A stretch of DNA of 58,109 nt from Rhodothermia bacterium (GTDB taxonomy: Bacteria; Bacteroidota; Rhodothermia; Rhodothermales; JAAAOL01), in assembly GCA_030428385.1 (NCBI GenBank), contig JAUIDY010000024.1, positions 1-58,109 of the forward strand, written 5' to 3'. The notes under the pieces were generated by a model, which saw only the letters and a program-made list of their open reading frames with translations, made no database searches and was not told the DNA's origin. The position numbers and the translations under genes are program-made. Shown piece by piece: positions 1 through 6,567 of this stretch; position 1 is the first letter of the stretch, and each line of letters opens with the position of its first letter.

Positions 1-348
1 CCGGTCGTAGGTATCGTCCGTGCTCGCATCATCAACACAAAACACCTCGATGTTGGCCTGCTGGATCAGGATGCTCCTCAGCGCCGTCTCGATCCACGCA
101 GCCGCGTTGTACATCGGCACCACCACGCTGATCAGCGACGCGTCCACCCTGGGGCGCTCGCAGGAAATTACGTCGGTTACAGCCAAATCCTGAATCCATG
201 ACTTGAGCAAATGACTACGCCGTATCTCGTCATCTACCAGACACACGCGTCCGCCCTGACCAAACACCCTTGCATTAAATGCCTCGGGAGTGTGGTGGCC
301 CAACGGTCTGGCTAAAACGGTTTGTAACACAGCAGCGGTCTTTTTCAA
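1..348 (-). CDS. GT2 family glycosyltransferase, partial (cut by window edge)
   Basis: Open minus-strand frame running off the left edge, read by hand. After about 75 unassigned residues it reads SLISVVVPMYNAAAWIETAL, then IEVFCVDDASTDDT. This is the N-terminus of a GT-A fold family 2 glycosyltransferase, with the nucleotide-binding Asp and the DDxSxD stretch. The donor and acceptor are unknown because the catalytic half lies outside the window. The frame begins directly behind the upstream glycosyltransferase: a TTG at 348 overlaps that gene's TGA, and a GTG at 330 is the alternative start. No in-frame ATG is available, so the start is uncertain. Last visible gene of the minus-strand operon. 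Confidence 0.75.
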   Translation of the reverse strand, partial: MKKTAAVLQTVLARPLGHHTPEAFNARVFGQGGRVCLVDDEIRRSHLLKSWIQDLAVTDVISCERPRVDASLISVVVPMYNAAAWIETALRSILIQQANIEVFCVDDASTDDTYDR

Positions 349-1220
349 GCAGCTTGTTCAACCAACTGATACCGGGCGAGCACCTGACGGGCGTGTGCTT
401 CCAGCGGCGCACCTTCCATGATGTTGCCTGCAATCACAGCCTTCAGGTCAGAAGAATAGTTCGCCAACGGGTCGTTTTTGCAGAACTTGAGGTGCAAAAA
501 ACAGCCTTCTTCCGGGCGCACCGTTAGTTCACGGCGGTGTTCGCTATCCGTGCAGGGTGAGTCCAGCCCCTGCGTCCAGTGTTTGCCGAGTCCGTAGCGG
601 GCAAACCGCCACGGAAAGAGGCGCGGCTCGCAAGAATCGCGGGTCAGCACGGTCACCCACCACGGCAGAGCTGGCACACTCAGTTGGGCCAACAGCGGCT
701 CGCGGTCGGTACAGCGCGGGGCGATATAACAGGTGCGGTTCGGATGCACGTTGCGTCCAAAAAACGAAAGGACGGGCTTTTTTTCCTCCTGCCATGCCTG
801 GAAGGCACGGACGAAGGTATCCAGTGCGATCATATCGGCATCCCACTTGAGCACATAGGACCGCGTACACCGCTCCAAACACCAGGAATAGTAGGTGGCC
901 GAAAGATGGGGTGAATCTTGGGTCTCGGGGTTGGTCGAATAGTCCCAATTTTCTTTCCCTACACGCAGGATTTCGTAGGGGTATGAAAACGTCCGCACCT
1001 TGTCGGGATACGTCGCGGCCAGTTCTTCGATGATCTGGGGCGTGGCGTCGGTGCTCAGGTTGTCGATCAGCACCACTTCTTCAACCAGATCGATGATGGA
1101 ATGCACCGCCGCATACAAAAACTCCTCTTCGTTCTTGACCCGAATCATGGCCGATACTTCTTTGCGCCGTGGTTGGGCAGCTTCTGCCACCAGCCAGGCC
1201 CGTTGTTCATCACGTGTCAT
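345..1220 (-). CDS. GT2-like glycosyltransferase
   Basis: A 291-residue protein. Residues 20-60 carry EVSAMIRVKNEEEFL followed by VVLIDNLSTDAT, the nucleotide-sugar binding start of a family 2 glycosyltransferase. LKWDADMI at about 125-131 gives the DxD metal-binding motif. It probably transfers a sugar in the cytoplasm to a glycan or peptide acceptor; the substrate cannot be read. No transmembrane segment is apparent. The ATG at 1220 is preferred over an upstream in-frame TTG at 1232. It lies 119 bp downstream of the HprK-like gene and overlaps the next glycosyltransferase, so it belongs to the same operon. Confidence 0.85.
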   Translation of the reverse strand: MTRDEQRAWLVAEAAQPRRKEVSAMIRVKNEEEFLYAAVHSIIDLVEEVVLIDNLSTDATPQIIEELAATYPDKVRTFSYPYEILRVGKENWDYSTNPETQDSPHLSATYYSWCLERCTRSYVLKWDADMIALDTFVRAFQAWQEEKKPVLSFFGRNVHPNRTCYIAPRCTDREPLLAQLSVPALPWWVTVLTRDSCEPRLFPWRFARYGLGKHWTQGLDSPCTDSEHRRELTVRPEEGCFLHLKFCKNDPLANYSSDLKAVIAGNIMEGAPLEAHARQVLARYQLVEQAA

Positions 1221-1339
1221 AAGGGGAGACAAAGGGGATAACGAAGGAGGGTGCGACTAGATAGGCATTCGACGGGATGCATTCAATTTAATCATCTACT
1301 TTTTCACAAGGCTTTTCCAGCGACAAGAGGCTGTCCTCG

Positions 1340-2455
1340 CTATCCAAGCACCGCCTGAAGCATCTGCTCGGTGGCTTGCGGCGCCGTATAGGCCTCTGTG
1401 CCAAGCTGAATTTCATAACAGGGCATGGACAGCGCCACCTTTTGGCACCGCTGGAGCAACGCCTCGACGGGAGGCAAGAGGGCTCCGGTCAGGTTAAACA
1501 CCTCGGCTTTATTCCGCCAGGTGTTGGCACCAAACAGGGCCTCTGGAAAACGCGTAGCTACTTCGTCGGGCGAAAGGGGCACAGCGCGCATGGTGCCTGC
1601 TTCGTGCATGACGCGGGGAAACAGCATGGCACGGGGAAGGGCCTGCGCCTGGGGCGTAGCCCCATGAATGGACAGGAATTGCGCCGGGGTAAACCCATAA
1701 CGCCCGTCGCCCCACGCCTTCAGCGGGATGCCGCGCTCGGTGCTTTCATCGAGCGTACAATGGTGGTAAAACGTAGACGCCTCCAACTGCTCCCGCACGT
1801 CCGGAAACAGCGGCAGCATCGCCGAGCGGATGGTGGCCAGCGTAGGGATGCCCCGCATAAACGGCGGGTCGGCATCCAGCGCGATGTAGATGCGATCGTT
1901 GGAAACATAACGAGCCTCGGTGCTCCGCAGAAAATGGGTCAACAACGAGGTTTTTCCTGCGTTTTTGGTGCCCACCATCAGCAGCCCGTTGTCGCCAAAG
2001 GCCACCCCCGAGGCATGTAAAAACACGCCGCCCTGCTGCATGTAGTGGTTCATCACGTATTCGCGCAGCACCCGCATGAGCGGAATCCGAAAGCGGGGCC
2101 GCTCGCCCGTAATAAGGCGCACCTCCCGGTGGTCGGGGCGGACCTGAAAGAACGTGCGGAACTTGCTCTCATACATCGTCAGCCATTCCGTCTCGTCGTT
2201 CCATACGGGCAGCGTAATGATGCTGTTGTCGAGTGCAAACACCTCTTTGTGGGCCTCGCTGTCCACGGATCCTTGTTGCATGAGGGCGTCAAACAGGGCC
2301 ACATCCTCCATCAGTTCGATGGCTACATCAAACCGCCGTGGCTCCTCTGCAACGCCAAAGAACGGGTGCAGGAACTCGGTCAGCCACACCACATGGCCCG
2401 CCACCGGCGAAGCAACGCGAAACGTAAGGTCGAGGAAGGTGAAATAACGAACCAT
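1340..2455 (-). CDS. HPr kinase-like protein (HprK-related)
   Basis: A 371-residue protein with the nucleotide-binding core of HPr kinase/phosphorylase: FLHASGV at about 145-151, then the P-loop GTKNAGKTS at 162-170, followed by a YVSNDRIYI stretch. True HprK regulates the sugar PTS, but stand-alone homologues like this one occur in exopolysaccharide loci (HprK-rel families) and in some lasso-peptide clusters, where they phosphorylate the peptide. The N-terminal 120 residues are not recognised. It starts 26 bp after the ABC exporter gene and is co-transcribed with nucleotidyltransferase, sulfotransferase and glycosyltransferases. That points to kinase tailoring of the exported product rather than PTS control. 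Confidence 0.75.
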   Translation of the reverse strand: MVRYFTFLDLTFRVASPVAGHVVWLTEFLHPFFGVAEEPRRFDVAIELMEDVALFDALMQQGSVDSEAHKEVFALDNSIITLPVWNDETEWLTMYESKFRTFFQVRPDHREVRLITGERPRFRIPLMRVLREYVMNHYMQQGGVFLHASGVAFGDNGLLMVGTKNAGKTSLLTHFLRSTEARYVSNDRIYIALDADPPFMRGIPTLATIRSAMLPLFPDVREQLEASTFYHHCTLDESTERGIPLKAWGDGRYGFTPAQFLSIHGATPQAQALPRAMLFPRVMHEAGTMRAVPLSPDEVATRFPEALFGANTWRNKAEVFNLTGALLPPVEALLQRCQKVALSMPCYEIQLGTEAYTAPQATEQMLQAVLG

Positions 2456-2481
2456 GCAAGCTACTCAGGAATAAAGAACAA

Positions 2482-4305
2482 TCAGACCTGCTCCATCTGC
2501 TTGCGGTGCAGGGCATACAGGTCGGCGTAGTGCCCGCCGTGGGCAATCAAGTCATCGTGGGTGCCATCCTCAATGAGGCGTCCATCGTCAAGCACCAGGA
2601 TACGGTCGGCCATCTGGAGCGTGGAGAAGCGGTGCGAAATCAGCAGGGTGGTGTGCCCCCTGGCGAGGCGGCGGAACTGCTGAAACAGCGCATATTCGGC
2701 GCGGGCGTCGAGGTGGGCCGTGGGCTCATCCAGAATCAGGATACACGCCTCGCGGGCAAAGGCACGCGCCGTCGCCAGCGTCTGCCACTGCCCGCCCGAC
2801 AGGTTGTACGTCCCAAACACCCGCCCCAACATGGTGTCGTACTGCGCCGGTAGCGACTGAATGAGTTCGTCGGCCTCGGTCATCTGCGCGATGCGGCGCA
2901 CCTGTTCGCGGTCGTTCAGCAGTTGCTCCCAGTTGCCATAGGCGATGTTTTCCGCCGCCGTAGCTTCGTAGCGCCCAAAATGCTGCAACACAAACGTGAT
3001 GCTGCGTTGCAGGTCGGCGATGTCGTACGCGCGCACGTCATGCCCGTCAACCAACACGCGCCCTTCGGTGGCTTCATAGAGCCGACAGATGAGTTTGACG
3101 AGGGTGGTTTTCCCGGCTCCATTTTCACCCACCAGCCCCACAATCTCGCCGGGCTTGATGTGGAACGACAGGTTGCGCAGCGTGGGCGTCTCGGCGCTGG
3201 GATAGGTGAAGCTCACGCCCTCGAACGTGAGGGCGCCGTCTTTCGGGGCAGGCACAAGCAACGTTGGGTCGGGCGGGGCCTGCACCAGCAGCGGCTTCAC
3301 TTCCAGGAATTCGCGCAGGTTGGCGATATAGAGGGTCTGCTCCACTGCACTGCTAAACGAGAAAATCGTGCGCTCTAGCGTGGCGCGCAGCCGCGACGAG
3401 GCCCCGCCAAACACGGCCACGTCACCGACGGTCAGATTGCTGTTCAGCGCCTTGATCACCACGCGGAAGAAGAGCATATAGAATGCCACGGTGGCAAAAA
3501 GCGCAAACACACCCCCGCCGATGGTGCCCCGCCGATACAACCGCCGGTCTTTGTCGCGGAACTCCGTCATCAGCGCCCGGAACCGTTCGATAAAATGCGG
3601 CCCCAGATTAAACAACTTCACTTCCGGGATGGACAGGTAGTTGGTGAGCTGCGAGACAAAATAGCTGGTCCAGCGCCGTTTGGGCGCGCGGTGAAATTCG
3701 GTGCTGTAATGTTTGCGCGCCAGCCGCCATCGGTGCCACAGATACGGCAACCCCAGCGGCCCCAGCACCACCAACACCAGCGGCTCGATATAGGTCAGCA
3801 CCCCGGTAAGCGAAAGGGTCTGCAAAAAACCGGTACAGGTGGCAATGACTTCCTGCACAAAACGCGCAAATCGATCTGCCGTGTTTTGCTGGGCGCGTTC
3901 GATGATGCGCTGGCTGCGGGGATCTTCGAAAAAGGCGAGATCCAGCGTGGCGGCATGTTCGAGGATTTCCGCCGTCACCTTCAGGTTCACGTCGTCGCGC
4001 AGGCGTTGCAGGCCGTATTTGTGCCCCAGCGGAGCGGCGGCTTCACACAACGTCAGCGCAAACCCATACGCCAACCACGGAATGACGGTTGTGAGGTCCG
4101 TCGAACTGGCTTCGAGCAGAGCCACGATGGCGTTCACCAACCCGCGGGCAAACAGTGCCAGCCCGGCTGGCAGCAGCCCCCGCACCACCATCAGCACCAT
4201 CAGCCCCACCATCAGCCGGGCGTTGGTATCCCACACCGTGCGCAGCGCCCATCCTACATTGGACAGGAGCAGGCGGGGCGAAGCCTTGTCGGGGTGAGCG
4301 GACAC
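2482..4305 (-). CDS. ABC exporter, fused TMD-NBD
   Basis: A 607-residue half-transporter. The N-terminal about 330 residues hold the membrane domain, with hydrophobic stretches near 32-60, 75-90, 165-190 and 262-285. The ATPase domain has Walker A GENGAGKT (393-400), signature LSGGQ (502-506), Walker B ILILDEP (522-528) and LISHR as H-loop. There is no C39 peptidase domain. This architecture is that of type IV exporters for peptides, lipids or glycans. The start is a GTG at 4305, 22 bp after the sulfotransferase stop. Lying between modifying enzymes, it most likely exports their product. Confidence 0.9.
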   Translation of the reverse strand: MSAHPDKASPRLLLSNVGWALRTVWDTNARLMVGLMVLMVVRGLLPAGLALFARGLVNAIVALLEASSTDLTTVIPWLAYGFALTLCEAAAPLGHKYGLQRLRDDVNLKVTAEILEHAATLDLAFFEDPRSQRIIERAQQNTADRFARFVQEVIATCTGFLQTLSLTGVLTYIEPLVLVVLGPLGLPYLWHRWRLARKHYSTEFHRAPKRRWTSYFVSQLTNYLSIPEVKLFNLGPHFIERFRALMTEFRDKDRRLYRRGTIGGGVFALFATVAFYMLFFRVVIKALNSNLTVGDVAVFGGASSRLRATLERTIFSFSSAVEQTLYIANLREFLEVKPLLVQAPPDPTLLVPAPKDGALTFEGVSFTYPSAETPTLRNLSFHIKPGEIVGLVGENGAGKTTLVKLICRLYEATEGRVLVDGHDVRAYDIADLQRSITFVLQHFGRYEATAAENIAYGNWEQLLNDREQVRRIAQMTEADELIQSLPAQYDTMLGRVFGTYNLSGGQWQTLATARAFAREACILILDEPTAHLDARAEYALFQQFRRLARGHTTLLISHRFSTLQMADRILVLDDGRLIEDGTHDDLIAHGGHYADLYALHRKQMEQV

Positions 4306-4327
4306 GTTTGGAGAGGCAAAGAGGAGA

Positions 4328-5206
4328 TCAGGAAGGCGTATCCCAATGGGAGAGGTCCAGCCCGGTCAGTTCGGCCAGGGCGGTATTGTGCGGGGCATAA
4401 AACTGTGCTAGTTCGGCGCGCAGGGCGGGGTCCATTGGCGGATAGCCCGGTTGACGATGGGCAAACACATCAGCAATCTGGCGATACAGCCGTTCACTCC
4501 GCTTAAAAAACAGCTTGCGCAACACCCCTTGCAGCCACAGCACCCGCGGGCGATGCGTCATGTTACGCTTTACCGAGGTATCAAGCACCACCGCCTCGGG
4601 ATCAACATTGAGGAATTCAAAGACCCGGTTGACGGCCCCCACGGCATCCCGCTTAAAATCATTCAGCAACAGGATGTGCATCTGCTCCATCGGGTAATAG
4701 CGGAGAAACAGGTTGATCTGGTCGACATACACGCTGCGTCCCTTGTAGTCATCTTGCGCCTCCACGCCATGCTTTTGATGGTGTGCCAGCGCCTTGGCAA
4801 ACGGGCGGCGTTCGCGCCCCAAATATACATTGAACCAGTAATGCGAATACGCCCGGTCGATGGGATTGCGTAGAATCCAAAGGATCTTGACATCGGGCAA
4901 CACCTGCGCCATGCGTTCGGGCACGGGGACCTTACGGTTGGGACGGTACGAATACGCGGGCACCGTCTCGCCGATGGCTTTGGTGCCCCGCGCATGCTCA
5001 AAAAATGCCGCGTACCATTCGGGCCCCTTTGCCCATTTCTTGTTTTGATCGAAGAAGTTGGTGCGTCGGGTGTTAAACGCCACGTCCGGGTGCTGACGCA
5101 GGTAATGTTTCAGCGACGACGTTCCGCCCTTCATCGCGCCCACGATGATGAAGTTCGGGAATTCCAGATCGGCGGTGGCGGAGACAAGAGCCGGTTTCTG
5201 TGTCAT
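4328..5206 (-). CDS. PAPS-dependent sulfotransferase
   Basis: A 292-residue cytosolic sulfotransferase-fold protein. GAMKGGTSSL at 23-32 is the 5'-phosphosulfate loop and RNPIDRAYS at 113-121 the 3'-phosphate binding motif. It should move sulfate from PAPS to a hydroxyl or amine of an acceptor, here probably a sugar or peptide made by this operon. The ATG at 5206 is chosen because it overlaps the nucleotidyltransferase stop as ATGA, giving translational coupling, and directly precedes the conserved fold. The frame stays open about 126 nt upstream of this ATG, which matters for the possible frameshift fusion described separately. Confidence 0.87.
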   Translation of the reverse strand: MTQKPALVSATADLEFPNFIIVGAMKGGTSSLKHYLRQHPDVAFNTRRTNFFDQNKKWAKGPEWYAAFFEHARGTKAIGETVPAYSYRPNRKVPVPERMAQVLPDVKILWILRNPIDRAYSHYWFNVYLGRERRPFAKALAHHQKHGVEAQDDYKGRSVYVDQINLFLRYYPMEQMHILLLNDFKRDAVGAVNRVFEFLNVDPEAVVLDTSVKRNMTHRPRVLWLQGVLRKLFFKRSERLYRQIADVFAHRQPGYPPMDPALRAELAQFYAPHNTALAELTGLDLSHWDTPS

Positions 5207-6303
5207 ACAGCGATGGGTTTCTTCTTTTTTTTCTTCCGCGTGGGTGCATGAACCACCCACCGCGCAGGCAAGGAATAGGCCCACCACCACGCATAACCCG
5301 CCCGCGACGTCGCGTACAGGTCGGCCGCCCAACGTTTGTTCTTCAGCGCATACCGCCCCGGATGCAACAACAACAGCACGTCCTCCCGCGCCGGAAAAAC
5401 GGTGTGCCCCTGATCCAGGGCGGCCTTTGCGCGGGGAAACATGCCCCGCGGCACCTCAAAGACCGACCAGAACAGCGCCAGCGCCGCGAGGCATAGCGGC
5501 CGGATACCTTCGGCCTCCCGGTCCTCAAAAAACGAGGACCACGCCATGTTGTCATCCAGTGCTTGCAGCATATGATACAAATCCACCAGCGACCGCATCC
5601 GCAGAGCCCCGCGCTCGATGTCTTTTACGATCCCGACCAGCAAAAACGTGAGGGCATAGCTATCGGACAGGGTATCAAACGTCGTCGCATCGAGGGCAAG
5701 CGGCTGCTTGGTCTGCCAGATGGCGCTGTAGTTTAGTTGCAAGCCGGGGTGGTTGACCAACTTCCAGTGCAGGTCGATGTCGAGCGCGTGGGGCTTGCGG
5801 AAGTCGTAGGCATGCGTGAAGTACTGCGACACGCGCGCGTTGATAAACAGCGGCGACGTGCGGGCATAGCCCAGGGCTTCGAGTTGCTGCTGGGCCCGGA
5901 ATAAATCACCGGGGCGCACCAGCACATCCATGTCCCAGAACGTGCGCCGATCCATGCCGCCGTAATACTTCAGCGCGAGGTGCAACCCTTTGAGCAACAG
6001 AAACGGCACGTCGGCCTGCGCCAGCGCTTCGGCCACGCGGGGCAGTGTCTCACGCACCCGCTGGTTCTTGCGCGCCAGCTTTTGGGCGTGCACCTCCAGA
6101 TCGTCGAGGAAGGAAGCGGGCAGGGCCTCCCGGAGCGGGTGGTCCCGCAACACCGCATCCGTATATCCGAGCAGTTGGTGGTGGCGCATGAAAGCCCGGA
6201 AACCGTCTACGTCCGCAGAAGGCGATGCCAGATATTCCTTCACCGCTTCCACCGATCCACGTACCAATGCAGCCAGCACTGCGATGGGGTCTTTCAACAT
6301 CAT
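5203..6303 (-). CDS. Nucleotidyltransferase family protein (NTP_transf_5-like)
   Basis: A 366-residue protein. VPFLLLKGLHLALKYYGG at about 99-116, then FWDMDVLVRP at 122-131, is the signature region of the uncharacterised nucleotidyltransferase family PF14907, with the DxD metal-binding pair. The rest is helical. Members occur beside HprK-like kinases, ABC exporters and sulfotransferases in lasso-peptide and polysaccharide loci; their reaction is not established. The C-terminus ends in six lysines encoded over an A8 run. First confident gene of the minus-strand operon, divergent from the M16 peptidase. Confidence 0.8.
   Translation of the reverse strand: MMLKDPIAVLAALVRGSVEAVKEYLASPSADVDGFRAFMRHHQLLGYTDAVLRDHPLREALPASFLDDLEVHAQKLARKNQRVRETLPRVAEALAQADVPFLLLKGLHLALKYYGGMDRRTFWDMDVLVRPGDLFRAQQQLEALGYARTSPLFINARVSQYFTHAYDFRKPHALDIDLHWKLVNHPGLQLNYSAIWQTKQPLALDATTFDTLSDSYALTFLLVGIVKDIERGALRMRSLVDLYHMLQALDDNMAWSSFFEDREAEGIRPLCLAALALFWSVFEVPRGMFPRAKAALDQGHTVFPAREDVLLLLHPGRYALKNKRWAADLYATSRAGYAWWWAYSLPARWVVHAPTRKKKKKKPIAV
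5218..5238 (-). other. A8 slippery tract (A AAA AAG) at a gene junction
   Basis: The minus strand reads CGG AAG AAA AAA AAG AAG AAA CCC in the nucleotidyltransferase frame, so a dnaX-type heptamer A-AAA-AAG sits in the zero frame. The sulfotransferase frame is exactly -1 to it and is open through this point to its ATG 19 nt after the tract. A -1 slip would yield ...KKKKEETHRC followed by the sulfotransferase. No convincing upstream SD-like stimulator or strong downstream stem is visible, so function is inferred from frame geometry only. Confidence 0.4.
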
Positions 6304-6410
6304 ATGTGAAGAATTAAGCTGCCCGTTTGATAAATCTCGCGCCCTTGTTTCTGTGGCCCGAAACTAAAGCGGCGTTTGCAACAAGCGCAACCACTTGGCC
6401 ATAGGGCCAT
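6300..6410 (-). CDS. Possible small ORF (36 codons) coupled to the nucleotidyltransferase start
   Basis: A short minus-strand frame with its stop overlapping the nucleotidyltransferase ATG as ATGA. From the ATG at 6410 the product starts MALWPSGCACCKRR and contains three cysteines within four residues. The frame also stays open up to an in-frame start at 6563 (87 codons), but that form would cover almost the whole divergent promoter region. No homologue is recognised and there is no Shine-Dalgarno sequence. It could be a leader or small tailored peptide of the downstream operon, or chance. Confidence 0.2.
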   Translation of the reverse strand: MALWPSGCACCKRRFSFGPQKQGREIYQTGSLILHI

Positions 6411-6567
6411 TTTGCATCCGCCTGCTAACTTTTTGCCCCTTTGGTGCGTAAGGTAGCGACTTGTGCCTTTTCTCGTCAGAGAAAATACCCCCCGCATGAT
6501 CATGCGCCGTAGCGCGCCCTTACTCTGGGCATTCCCACTTGTCTTAAGTAGCAACACCAACACCCTT

